In this document: positions 1-7,664 of the stretch, piece after piece | How positions within the stretch are numbered: the stretch's first letter is position 1 | How the letters are laid out: each line of letters opens with the position of its first letter | NCBI GenBank assembly: GCA_034189725.1 | Contig: JAXHUK010000160.1 | Coordinates: 1 to 8,928, forward strand | Direction: 5' to 3' | From: JAXHUK01 sp034189725 | Lineage (GTDB): Bacteria; Chloroflexota; Dehalococcoidia; SZUA-161 | DNA: 8,928 nt | The notes under the pieces: generated by a model | Databases searched by the model: none | Told to the model about the DNA's origin: nothing | The model's input: the letters and a program-made list of their open reading frames with translations, nothing else | Translations under genes and position numbers: made by a program

Positions 1-1
1 T

Positions 2-748
2 GCCGATGTTACTGCAGAGGGAGTAACAACCACTGCAAAAGAGGAGATCGAAAACTATGTACTCAATGGCACGAAGCTCCTCGTCCCCTATGCTCACGTC
101 GCTGACTACATTATTTGTGCAGCGAGAACCAAGGCTCTGGCGAAATTAGATGAAGGAATCACCCTGTTTTTGGTGGATACCAAGAGCAAAGGGGTAACGA
201 CCACAATGTTGGGTACTATGGCCAACGACAAACAATGCGAGGTTGTTCTCGATAAAGTAGAGGTGCCCCAGAAGAACATCCTTGGAGAGGTCAATAAAGG
301 CTGGCCGATAATGCAACAGATTTTGGAGCGGGCAGCAGTGGCCGAGTGTGCCCTGATGGTAGGCTCGTCCCAATGGATTATGGACGCTACCACTGAGTAC
401 TCCAAGACCAGAGTCGCATTCGGCGTGCCCATCGGTAGCTTCGAAGTAGTGAAGCACAGACTAGCCGATATGCTGGCTGATCTCTATTGTAGTCAGTATA
501 TAACCTATCAAGCAGCCTGGCGAATAGACGAAGGTCTTCCCTGCACCAAGGAAACATCGTTCGCCAAAGCTTGGGTAAACGAAGCCCACCGCAGAATTTG
601 CCTTGGTGGTAATCAGACCCACGGCGGAATCGGCTATACCTGGGATCACGACATAGGACTGTACTGGCGCCGCTCCAAACCGGCGGAGATTTCTTTCGGC
701 GACGCCGACCATCACCTTAAAATAGTAGCCGAACAACTAGGGCTATAG
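2..748 (+). CDS. Acyl-CoA dehydrogenase, 5'-truncated by the window edge
   Basis: This flavoenzyme would oxidise an acyl-CoA thioester to the 2,3-enoyl-CoA, passing electrons to an electron-transfer flavoprotein in the cytoplasm. The reading frame is open from base 2, so 248 C-terminal residues are visible and about 130 N-terminal ones are missing from a family of about 380. The visible part begins in the middle beta domain, including the stretch VLNGTKLLVPYAHVADYI. The C-terminal helical domain follows, with the FAD-contacting segment TRVAFGVPIGSFEVVKHRLA near visible residues 136-155 and the motif QTHGGIGYTWDHD near 205-217. Many relatives have Glu where this motif has Asp (TWDHD). I cannot say from sequence whether this affects catalysis. 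The TTG at 170 is internal and not a real start. The chain length of the substrate cannot be assigned. The gene converges on metV, so it belongs to a separate transcript. Confidence 0.93.
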   Translation, partial: ADVTAEGVTTTAKEEIENYVLNGTKLLVPYAHVADYIICAARTKALAKLDEGITLFLVDTKSKGVTTTMLGTMANDKQCEVVLDKVEVPQKNILGEVNKGWPIMQQILERAAVAECALMVGSSQWIMDATTEYSKTRVAFGVPIGSFEVVKHRLADMLADLYCSQYITYQAAWRIDEGLPCTKETSFAKAWVNEAHRRICLGGNQTHGGIGYTWDHDIGLYWRRSKPAEISFGDADHHLKIVAEQLGL

Positions 749-762
749 CTTACTGAGTAAGG

Positions 763-805
763 GATAATAAAACGAGCCTCCCGTTGGGAGGCTCGTTTTA
801 TTATC
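763..805. terminator. Bidirectional intrinsic terminator between convergent genes
   Basis: The stretch is a perfect inverted repeat: 20 bp paired (763-782 with 786-805) around a 3-nt loop, GTT. The centre of the stem is GC-rich (GAGCCTCCC) and its outer part is an A-run on the left and a T-run on the right (CGTTTTATTATC). The RNA therefore ends in a U-rich tract whichever strand is transcribed. It starts 15 nt after the acyl-CoA dehydrogenase stop and ends 31 nt before the metV stop, the expected place for a shared terminator of two converging transcripts. Confidence 0.92.
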
Positions 806-836
806 AGGTAAGCGCTGTTCGGCTAATTATAACACC

Positions 837-1526
837 CTATTTGGTGGATACCTCTTCCATCTCAGGTTTCACATACGCCTCATTGACCTGACGTGCCGGG
901 AAATTCTGAGTGCTGAAATCCTTGGGGGGAGTTACCACACAAATGTCATCAAGCCTTCCCTGCTTTATTAATCGATCATAGATAAGCGCCCAGGCACACT
1001 CTCTACTCGGGTCCGTCTCACAAATACCGCCCTGGCTACCACCACAGGGGCCATTGAGAATACTCTTGGGGCACCGCGCAATAGGACAGACTCCTGCATA
1101 ACGACCTAGCTTGCAATCACCACACGCACGGCACATTTCAGACCAAACGCCCTCCTCTTCAGCCCTACCAATGAAGCGTGTGTTCAATCCAGGCAGCACA
1201 GGTATCGGCTCCATCATATCAGCCATTAACTGAACCCCGGCCCCACAGGCCAGTGACAGGACTGCATCGTAGCCCTTAGCATTTTCCAGAATAGGCTCTA
1301 TATACTCTCTGTCACACTGACGCTGTATCGTGTCTTCTCCGATCTCTACATCGTTACCTGCCATTTTATTCGCCATACGTAACTGACTGGCCAGCAACTC
1401 GACCTCTTTCTCGCCACCCGCCATACACACACTCACACACGTGCCACAACCGAGAATGAGCAACTTCTTGTAGTTTTTAACACTCTCTTTTATTTCGTCG
1501 AATGGTTTCCTATCTCCTACAATCAT
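837..1526 (-). CDS. metV: MetV-like methylene-tetrahydrofolate reductase C-terminal-domain protein
   Basis: This 229-residue cysteine-rich protein matches MetV, the small iron-sulfur/zinc partner of the methylene-THF reductase MetF in acetogens. There it helps connect the folate-bound C1 unit to an electron donor. Visible motifs are GCGTCVSVCMAGGEKEV (C27, C30, C34), a lone C94 in LACGAG, and the C-terminal array MCRACGDCKLGRYAGVCP (C132, C135, C138, C147) continuing through RCPKSILNGPCGGSQGG (C152, C161). C169 and C177 follow. Start choice: the ATG at 1526 has a strong purine-rich ribosome site, GGAAGGAAAGG, just upstream. It is the last gene of the Hdr operon, 91 nt after mvhD. No metF lies in the window, so MetV may act with a reductase encoded elsewhere or as an adaptor for another C1 or methyl-transfer enzyme. 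The family call is firm; the partner is inferred. Confidence 0.9.
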   Translation of the reverse strand: MIVGDRKPFDEIKESVKNYKKLLILGCGTCVSVCMAGGEKEVELLASQLRMANKMAGNDVEIGEDTIQRQCDREYIEPILENAKGYDAVLSLACGAGVQLMADMMEPIPVLPGLNTRFIGRAEEEGVWSEMCRACGDCKLGRYAGVCPIARCPKSILNGPCGGSQGGICETDPSRECAWALIYDRLIKQGRLDDICVVTPPKDFSTQNFPARQVNEAYVKPEMEEVSTK

Positions 1527-1569
1527 TTTACCTTTCCTTCCTTTAGCAATTGCCGTGGAAAATCAATAC

Positions 1570-1601
1570 GTAACCACCGGAGACAAGTCTCTCGTGGTCA
1601 C
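1570..1601 (-). other. Intercistronic hairpin between mvhD and metV
   Basis: On the minus-strand RNA an 8-bp outer stem (1594-1601 with 1570-1577, one G-U pair) encloses a 2x2 internal loop. Inside that is a 4-bp GAGA/UCUC stem capped by a CUUG tetraloop. It begins 16 nt past the mvhD stop and ends 43 nt before the metV ATG. No uninterrupted U-tract follows (the next bases are GUAUUGAUUUU), so it is a poor complete terminator. An attenuator or an mRNA-stability/processing element that lowers metV output relative to the hdr genes is more likely. The structure is seen directly; the role is inference. Confidence 0.5.
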
Positions 1602-1617
1602 TTTATACTTCACTTTT

Positions 1618-2055
1618 TCAGGCTGACACGGGAGTAATTGAACAGCTCTTTATAGGGTTAGGCCCTAAACGTCGAGCTCTCTCGGTCATCTCGTTGCTGG
1701 CAGCAGCGAATAGAGGAGCATCGGAGGCACCTATATTGAACATCTCGACACGCTCCCCCTCTATTCCAACCTCCTCCAACAACTTCTTCGCCTGTTCGAC
1801 CCGCTTTTTCGCTCTCAGATTTCCTTCCAGGAAATGACAATCACCTTCCTCTCACCCGGCGACAAAAACGGCATCAGCTCCATCCTCGAAGGCTTTCAAC
1901 AGATGTAGCGTATCCACCTTACCCGTGCACATAAGCTTTATTACACGTACATTAGGTGCATACTCCATCCTCATAGAGCCTGCGAGGTCGGCAGCCGAAT
2001 AAGCGCAATAGTGACAACAAAACGCCACCACCTTAGGCTCAAACGCCTCAGCCAT
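1618..2055 (-). CDS. mvhD: MvhD-family delta subunit, predicted selenoprotein (TGA at 1852-1854 read as Sec68)
   Basis: MvhD is the small [2Fe-2S] protein that passes electrons between a hydrogenase, formate dehydrogenase or NAD(P)H module and HdrA. The first 67 residues carry the family's N-terminal cysteine motif, AFCCHYCAYSAADLAGSMR, and KLMCTGKVD, ending in DAVFVAG. The next codon is TGA where the family has Cys (VAG-C-x-x-G-x-C). The same frame then continues for 77 residues to a TGA at 1618-1620, starting EEGDCHFLEGNLRAKKRVEQ and including FNIGASDAPLFAAASNEM and NPIKSC. Total length with Sec is 145, normal for MvhD. No base insertion is needed to join the halves, so a frameshift is not the explanation. 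A SECIS-like hairpin follows the TGA. The ATG at 2055 is preferred over the in-frame GTG at 2091 because AGGAAGGAGA lies just upstream of the ATG. The gene follows hdrA by 210 nt and precedes metV. The alternative is a nonsense mutation, but the intact downstream frame argues against it. Confidence 0.9.
1819..1854 (-). promoter_or_regulatory. Candidate bacterial SECIS element for the mvhD UGA
   Basis: Sixteen nt after the in-frame UGA (1854-1852), the minus-strand RNA forms a perfect 7-bp hairpin, AUUUCCU/AGGAAAU (1835-1829 with 1825-1819), around a GGA loop. It can also be drawn as 6 bp around UGGAA. The apical loop starts 24 nt downstream of the UGA and has G in its first bases. Bacterial SECIS elements, bound by SelB, typically have a short loop with an early G placed about 16-37 nt after the UGA, so the fit is good. 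The hairpin lies inside coding sequence and is translated, as is normal in bacteria. SelB binding is inferred. Confidence 0.72.
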
Positions 2056-2197
2056 TACTCTCTCCTTCCTACAATTGTCTCCTCGAGACACCTATATAAC
2101 TTCTTCTGCATTCTACAATGCCTCATCTATATTCACCCGAATGAGTGACAGTGTACCACGTAGAACGCATACTCGCCCATCTTGATGATATCGGACT

Positions 2198-2229
2198 GTG
2201 TAGCTGGAACACCATTCCCACATCTACAC
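2198..2229 (-). other. Weak hairpin in the hdrA-mvhD intergenic gap
   Basis: The 210-nt gap between hdrA and mvhD (2056-2265) holds no gene. On the minus-strand RNA, GUGUAG pairs with CUACAC (2229-2224 with 2203-2198), enclosing a 4-bp GGAA/UUCC stem with a UGGUG loop. No U-tract follows, so it is not an evident terminator. It could be a processing or stability structure in a long intercistronic spacer, or chance. Confidence 0.3.
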
Positions 2230-2265
2230 TTTATCTATATATGTATAGTTACACTGCTTTTTTGT

Positions 2266-5200
2266 CTACGCACAGAGCACAGCAGTCTTCGCCATTACCT
2301 GTTGATCTGAGTAGTGCTGTAACGTTATTGCCTTTCGTGGACAGGCGCTTGCACAAATACCGCATCCCTGACAGGCTGCCGGCTCGATATACGCCACACC
2401 TCTCTCATTGATTTTGGGTACCCCAAAGGGACACGAGCGAACACAGGTGAGACATGCGACACACCTGTCCTCATCAACCACTGAGATAACCCCGCTTACC
2501 ATGAGGTGCGGCTTGGAAAGGATAGTCATCGCCCGTGATACAGCGCCCCTTGCCTGTGAGATCGACTCTGAAATCGTCTTCGGGGCATGAGCTAATCCGC
2601 ACAGGTACATCCCTTCGTTAACGAAATCCAGCGGGCGCAGCTTCATATGGGCTTCCATATAGAAGCCATCCTGAGTTAAGGGCAGTTTCAGTTTGCTGGA
2701 GAACTCTACCGCATCAGGTTGAGGGCGAACAGCGGCACTCAAAACAAGTATATCGGGGGCGATAATGATATTCGTCCCCAATACTGAATCGAAGACCTTG
2801 ACAGTCAGCTTACCATCTACCTGCTCAACCTCAGGCTTCTGTTCAACATCGAATCGAATAAAGGTCACGCCTTTGTCCCTGGCCTCACGATATTTGAGCT
2901 CATTCATTCCATAGGTCCGTATATCGCGATAGAGGACATAGACCTCAGTCTCTGGATTCTTATCCTTGAGCTTGATAGCATTCGTAACCGCTTGAGTGCA
3001 GCAGATTCGGCTGCAATACATGTGTCCCTCTTCACGAGACCCCACACACTGGATCATCACCACCGAGTTCAAACCCTTGACATCCGGACTGTGCTTGGCG
3101 ATTCGCTCCTCAAGCCCGACCTGGGTCATCACCTTATCCGACTGACCACACAGATACTCAGTAGGCTCGTACTCCGTCGCGCCGGTGGCCAGGATAACCA
3201 CACCGTGCTCGATTTCCACGGTACCCCCATCGGCTGTGGAAATCGCCGTTTTATAGTTACCCACGTATCCCAAGAAATCCTTTATCTCCGCACCCTTATA
3301 TACCGTTACCTTTGGCTCCTTATCTATCTTTTCCAGAAGATCGGAGAGCAACGCCTGTGGATCGGATCCCTCCACAGTGTAATAGAGGTGTCTCAGATTT
3401 CCCCCCAACTCATTCTCGCGCTCTACCAGAACGACCTCATACCCTTGTTCTGCTACCCCTAAAGCAGCGGTCATTCCCGCCATTCCTCCCCCAATTACCA
3501 AAGCCCCGCGCTTTATCGCCGCTGGCGACTCATACAACGGCTCCAGGTCAACAGCGCGAGCGACTGCCATTCTCACCAAATCCTTCGCTTTCTCATTAGC
3601 TTCTGGCATATGAGTAGCATGAACCCAGGAGCACTGGTCTCTGATGTTAGCCATTTCAAAAAGATACTTATTCAAACCGGCCTCACGAATGGTATCCTGG
3701 AACAGCGGTTCATGGGTTCGAGGGCTGCACGAAGCTACCACGACACGGTTGAGGTTGTTCTCCTTGATGATTTCGACTATCTTGGTCTGTGTATCAGTGG
3801 AGCACGTATAAAGATTTTCATCAGCATATACAACATGGGGAAGTCCCCTGGCGTAGTCGGCCACACTGGGAACATCAACAACTCGCGCGATATTAGTGCC
3901 ACAGCGACAGACAAATACGCCCACCCGCGGTTCCTCACCTGCCACACCTATCTCCGGGGGATATTCCTTTTCCGTCACCATCGTTCCCCGTACCTCGGCT
4001 ATGCCCTGCGAAGCGAGGTACGCTGCACTACTGGCATGCATAACCGACTCTGGAATATCCATAGGCGCATCAAAAGCACCTGCTACATAGATTCCCTCAC
4101 GTGATGCCATATTGGGCTTGAATTCTTCGGTCTTACAGAACCCGAACCTGTCGACATCCACACCCAGTTTCTGCGCGAGTTCTCCGGTACTCGGAGAAGG
4201 AACCAACCCAACGGAGAGTACCACCATGTCGAACTCTTCCTGGACTTTACGGCCATCTTCACCCGAGTATTCCATAATCAGGTTCTTGCTCTGTTGTAAC
4301 TCCTTGACCGCCGATACTATTCCCTTAACATAGCGTATGCCAAACTTATCCTTGGCAGATTCATAATATCGCTCGAAACCCTTACCATGCGCTCGTATGT
4401 CATTAAAGAAAATTGTCGGTTGAATCTCACTGGCATGCTCTTTGGCAATAATGGCCTCTTTCGTAGCATACATACAGCATACAGAGGAACAATAGTCCCT
4501 GCCGCAGGTCTCATCCCTCGATCCCACACATTGAATCCAGGCTACCTTCACCGGATGCTTTCCATCAGACGGCCTCAGCACCTGACCCTGGAACGGGCCA
4601 GACGCAGAGAGAATGCGTTCAAACTGCACGCTGGTAACAACATTCGGCATTCGCCCGTATCCGTACTCCGACTTGATAGTGGCATCGAATGGCTCGAATC
4701 CCGGGGCTAGAATCAACGACCCTACATTAATTTCTACTTCCTCTTCCCTCATCGAATGGTCTACAGCCTTTGCGGGGCAGGTTATCACGCACTGATAGCA
4801 CTCACTGCACAGCCCGCAGGAAAGACACCTCTCAGCCTCAGCCTTCGCCATTTCCTCACTGTAGTTAAGCGCTACCTCGCGAAAATCATTTTTACGCTCT
4901 TCAGGTGCGATTTTGGGGGTTTTCTTGCGGGGTTGCTTCTCAATACCCTCGGTGGATACATCTACGGGCGCAAACTCTTTCTCGCGCCCTACCGTGAGAT
5001 TTTCACCCCTGAGGTACCTATCGATAGATATGGCTGCTTCTTTCCCCGCAGCAATCGCTTCGACAACAGTAGCTGGCCCAAGGACCGCATCACCACCAGC
5101 AAATACACCGGCCATACCGGTCTCAAGGGTAATCCCGTCTGTTTTGATTGTAGAACCCCTACCCACTTCGACCTTACTTTCCGCTCCCAAGAACGACAGA

Positions 5201-6705
5201 TCGGGGGATTGCCCGATAGCCGGTATCACCATATCAACATCGAGTTTGAATTCCGATCCCTTAACCGGAACAGGCCTCCGCCGGCCACTCTCGTCAGGCT
5301 CGGTCAATTCCATTTTAATACACTCTAATGCGTTGACCTTACCATCCTTGCCAATAACCCTGGTTGGAGCCGCCAGATAGCGGATCGCTATCCCTTCTTC
5401 TTCGGCATCCTCGATTTCCTCCTCGGCAGCGGGCATTTCCTGGCGGGAACGGCGATACACTATGGAGACATCCTTTGCACCAAGGCGCAACGCCGTCCGT
5501 GCTGCATCAATGGCCACATTACCGCCTCCGATTACAGCGACCCTATCCCCTACCTTCACAGACTTACCCAGGCTAACATCCCGGAGGAAACCCACACCAG
5601 AGACCATACCTTCCAGGTCCTCACCCTCAATTTCCAATGGATTATTACGGTGAGCACCCACTGCAAGGAACGTCGCCTCATATCCTTGATCTGCCAGATC
5701 CTTCAGGGTGAGCGACGTACCAATGGGAGTGTTGGTCTTTATCTCTACACCAGCAGCTTTAATGAAATCGATTTCAGCATTGAGCACATCTTTGGGCAAG
5801 CGGTATGACGGTATTCCCACAGCCATCATTCCCCCTGCCACAGGGAGCGCTTCAAAGACGGTCGGCTGGTATCCCCAAAGGGCAAGGTAGTATGCACAAC
5901 TCAATCCCCCGGGCCCCGAGCCTACAACCGCTACCTTTTTGTTTTTGCTTTCCATTGATGCAGGGGGGCTATCCTGTCCACCTGCTTTGACCGTATCAGC
6001 AACGAACCTCTTCAACTGGCAGATGGAAATCGGCTCGTCCACTTTCCCTCGTGTACAATTAGATTCACAAGGATGTGTACATACTCTACCAATAACCGCA
6101 GGGAATGGATTCTCATCCCGGATAAGGTCGAGAGCCTCCTTATATTTCCCCTCGGCTATAAGCGCAACATAACCCTGCACACTGATGTGGGTCGGACAGG
6201 CAACCTTACACGGAGCAGTACCAGCCTTGCTTATCGCTGTAGCACTCGGTATAGCCTGGGGATAGCGCTTGTATACAGCCTTACGATCACTGAGAAATCC
6301 CTCGAAATCGCTCGGTAATGCTACCGGACAAACTTCAATACAGTCACCGCAGGAGCTACACTTCGCCATATCGATGTATCTTGGCTTCTTCAGCACCTTT
6401 ACCGTAAAGTTACCCTCTTCCCCCTCTATTGACTGAAGCTCAGCGTTGGTAATAAGCTCGATGTTGAGGTGTTTGTCAACCTCGATCAGTTTAGGGGAGA
6501 TCATGCACATGGAGCAATCGTTTGTGGGAAAGGTCTTATCGAGCTGTGACATCCTGCCGCCGATGGCGGTGTTCTCCTCGACCATGTAGACCTTAAATCC
6601 GGAATTGGCCAGGTCCAGGGCGGATTGCATACCGCAAATGCCACCCCCTACTACCATGACTGCGCCAACTTTGTCAGAACTACGTCGCTTTCCGTTGTTA
6701 CTCAT
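2266..6705 (-). CDS. hdrA: Giant fused HdrA: HdrA-type core with an inserted NADPH/GltD-like module, plus a second HdrA
   Basis: This is the predicted flavin-based bifurcating hub of a cytoplasmic Hdr complex. It has 1479 residues, against about 650 for a simple HdrA. Numbering below starts at the GTG at 6711 and is 2 higher than from the ATG. Part A: FAD fold VVGGGICGMQ (20-29), NDCSMC (65-69) and a [4Fe-4S] motif CSSCGDCIEVCP (118-129). Insert, about 160-575, NfnB/GltD-like: a cluster domain with C168, C172, C211, C215 and C219; FAD motif VVGSGPGGLSCAYYLALWGY (262-281); NADPH motif VIGGGNVAIDAARTALRLG (393-411) followed by VYRRSRQEMPA; and a closing GVFAGGDAVLGPATVVEA. Part A resumes with CLSCGLCSECYQCVITCP (629-646) and QCVGSR...YCSSVCC (727-746). 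Part B, about 928-1481, is a complete HdrA: VCRCGTNIA, a second FAD fold VIGGGMAGM (1072-1080), QCVGSREEGHMYCSRICC, and two C-terminal [4Fe-4S] motifs (C1417-C1427 and C1447-C1457). Three flavins are predicted. The ATG at 6705 has AGGA 7 nt upstream; the GTG at 6711 is nearly as good. Related large HdrA-like fusions are known in sulfate reducers. Confidence 0.93.
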   Translation of the reverse strand: MSNNGKRRSSDKVGAVMVVGGGICGMQSALDLANSGFKVYMVEENTAIGGRMSQLDKTFPTNDCSMCMISPKLIEVDKHLNIELITNAELQSIEGEEGNFTVKVLKKPRYIDMAKCSSCGDCIEVCPVALPSDFEGFLSDRKAVYKRYPQAIPSATAISKAGTAPCKVACPTHISVQGYVALIAEGKYKEALDLIRDENPFPAVIGRVCTHPCESNCTRGKVDEPISICQLKRFVADTVKAGGQDSPPASMESKNKKVAVVGSGPGGLSCAYYLALWGYQPTVFEALPVAGGMMAVGIPSYRLPKDVLNAEIDFIKAAGVEIKTNTPIGTSLTLKDLADQGYEATFLAVGAHRNNPLEIEGEDLEGMVSGVGFLRDVSLGKSVKVGDRVAVIGGGNVAIDAARTALRLGAKDVSIVYRRSRQEMPAAEEEIEDAEEEGIAIRYLAAPTRVIGKDGKVNALECIKMELTEPDESGRRRPVPVKGSEFKLDVDMVIPAIGQSPDLSFLGAESKVEVGRGSTIKTDGITLETGMAGVFAGGDAVLGPATVVEAIAAGKEAAISIDRYLRGENLTVGREKEFAPVDVSTEGIEKQPRKKTPKIAPEERKNDFREVALNYSEEMAKAEAERCLSCGLCSECYQCVITCPAKAVDHSMREEEVEINVGSLILAPGFEPFDATIKSEYGYGRMPNVVTSVQFERILSASGPFQGQVLRPSDGKHPVKVAWIQCVGSRDETCGRDYCSSVCCMYATKEAIIAKEHASEIQPTIFFNDIRAHGKGFERYYESAKDKFGIRYVKGIVSAVKELQQSKNLIMEYSGEDGRKVQEEFDMVVLSVGLVPSPSTGELAQKLGVDVDRFGFCKTEEFKPNMASREGIYVAGAFDAPMDIPESVMHASSAAYLASQGIAEVRGTMVTEKEYPPEIGVAGEEPRVGVFVCRCGTNIARVVDVPSVADYARGLPHVVYADENLYTCSTDTQTKIVEIIKENNLNRVVVASCSPRTHEPLFQDTIREAGLNKYLFEMANIRDQCSWVHATHMPEANEKAKDLVRMAVARAVDLEPLYESPAAIKRGALVIGGGMAGMTAALGVAEQGYEVVLVERENELGGNLRHLYYTVEGSDPQALLSDLLEKIDKEPKVTVYKGAEIKDFLGYVGNYKTAISTADGGTVEIEHGVVILATGATEYEPTEYLCGQSDKVMTQVGLEERIAKHSPDVKGLNSVVMIQCVGSREEGHMYCSRICCTQAVTNAIKLKDKNPETEVYVLYRDIRTYGMNELKYREARDKGVTFIRFDVEQKPEVEQVDGKLTVKVFDSVLGTNIIIAPDILVLSAAVRPQPDAVEFSSKLKLPLTQDGFYMEAHMKLRPLDFVNEGMYLCGLAHAPKTISESISQARGAVSRAMTILSKPHLMVSGVISVVDEDRCVACLTCVRSCPFGVPKINERGVAYIEPAACQGCGICASACPRKAITLQHYSDQQVMAKTAVLCA

Positions 6706-6801
6706 AGTCACATCCTGTTCCTTGTGGGTTAATAGTATACCGGTTGATAGTCACTTAGACGACAGCTCCATTCCCTTAATTCACTGTCAACTACCGATCA
6801 A

Positions 6802-7662
6802 TTAACCAACCAATAGTCCTTTCTCTTTCAACAATGCCCTGCCATCCACGTGATGCCTGCTAAGCCATGTAGCGACATCGGAACTACCGAAAGCAAGCCC
6901 CATCAACTCACTGAAGTAGAATATCGGTATATTGTACGACTTGCCAGACTCCTGAGATATCTCTGTCTGTTTGCTATCCAGGTTCAAATGGCACATGGGA
7001 CAAGAAACAGCGATGCAATCCGCACCTGCTTCCTCCGCCATGTCGAGAAGCTTCTGAGTAAGCTTCATTTGCAGATCAGGTCGCGTCAATGCGAGGTTTC
7101 CGCCACAACAATCGGACTTAAATGACCAATTCCTGACGTTCGCTCCCAGACTCTTAAGCAAACGGTCCATCTCCTGTGGATTCTCAGGATTCTTACTATC
7201 AGTAATTTTCGGTGGTCGAGCGGTCAAGCAGCCATAATAGCAGACAGGATTTAGCGCATCCAGCGGCTTCTTCACCTTCTCCGTCAGCGCTTTCTCACCT
7301 ACGTCTTCCCAAAAATAATCGACCAGGGGCTTTACATGAAAATCACTGTTGAGGGTACCGCTGATTCCATCGATCGGTTTCCCCTGTTTCAAGTACTTTT
7401 CCGCATATTTTAGTCTCAGGAAACATGCAGCACAGGGAGTTACCAGATCCAGTCCTGTTTTATCAGCGATCAGCAAATCTCTTGCAGGTAACGCTATAGC
7501 CAGCCTGTCATTCAGCACATGTGCAGAGGACGCGCCGCAACACGTCCAGTCCTGCAACTCTCTAAACTCGACACCCAGAGTTTGTGCCACTGTCTCAACA
7601 GACTCACGGTACTCCCTTGCCGTACCGCTAAAAGTACACCCGGGATACATTGCAACTTCCAT
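6802..7662 (-). CDS. hdrB: Heterodisulfide reductase subunit B (CCG-domain protein)
   Basis: HdrB carries the catalytic noncubane iron-sulfur centres where disulfide-type or other thiol substrates are reduced in Hdr complexes. The 286 residues contain two full CCG repeats: C9, the pair in DWTCCGASS (C41-C42) and CAAC (C77, C80); then CYYGC (C141, C145), the pair in SDCCGGN (C185-C186) and CPMC (C221, C224). All ligand positions for both clusters are kept, so the subunit should be active. The length is normal for the family. The ATG at 7662 is preceded by GGAAAGGA and lies 2 nt after the hdrC stop, so the two genes are probably translationally coupled. The end is 96 nt before the hdrA ATG. The natural substrate is not evident; methanogen CoM-S-S-CoB is unlikely in a bacterium. 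Confidence 0.95.
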   Translation of the reverse strand: MEVAMYPGCTFSGTAREYRESVETVAQTLGVEFRELQDWTCCGASSAHVLNDRLAIALPARDLLIADKTGLDLVTPCAACFLRLKYAEKYLKQGKPIDGISGTLNSDFHVKPLVDYFWEDVGEKALTEKVKKPLDALNPVCYYGCLTARPPKITDSKNPENPQEMDRLLKSLGANVRNWSFKSDCCGGNLALTRPDLQMKLTQKLLDMAEEAGADCIAVSCPMCHLNLDSKQTEISQESGKSYNIPIFYFSELMGLAFGSSDVATWLSRHHVDGRALLKEKGLLVG

Positions 7663-7664
7663 AA

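Noticed and set aside
1658..1840. Minus-strand 60-residue open frame between metV and the first mvhD segment
   Set aside because: It is out of frame with the mvhD continuation that covers the same bases. Its translation is low-complexity, Gly/Arg/Cys-rich and unlike any family, whereas the mvhD frame gives clear family sequence.
1852..2091. mvhD as a short truncated gene or a frameshifted pseudogene
   Set aside because: The downstream half is in the same frame, so no indel is involved. Family motifs and normal total length are restored by reading one TGA as Sec, and a suitable hairpin follows.
2242..2268. Internal promoter for mvhD-metV (TAGACA at the hdrA stop with TATACA downstream)
   Set aside because: The -35 match is good, but the spacer is only 15 nt and the -10 is four of six in an AT-rich patch, so chance is likely. 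It would be worth revisiting if start-site mapping shows a transcript here.
2266..6705. Many plus-strand open frames opposite hdrA, up to 190 residues
   Set aside because: They lie antisense to one continuous gene with clear motifs along its whole length. Their translations show no family features and they lack convincing ribosome sites.
6712..6801. GGTTAAT/ATTAACC inverted repeat bordering the hdrB-hdrA gap
   Set aside because: The arms are about 70 nt apart, only 7 bp and AT-rich, and one overlaps the hdrB stop. There is no U-tract, so it is neither a terminator nor a convincing operator.
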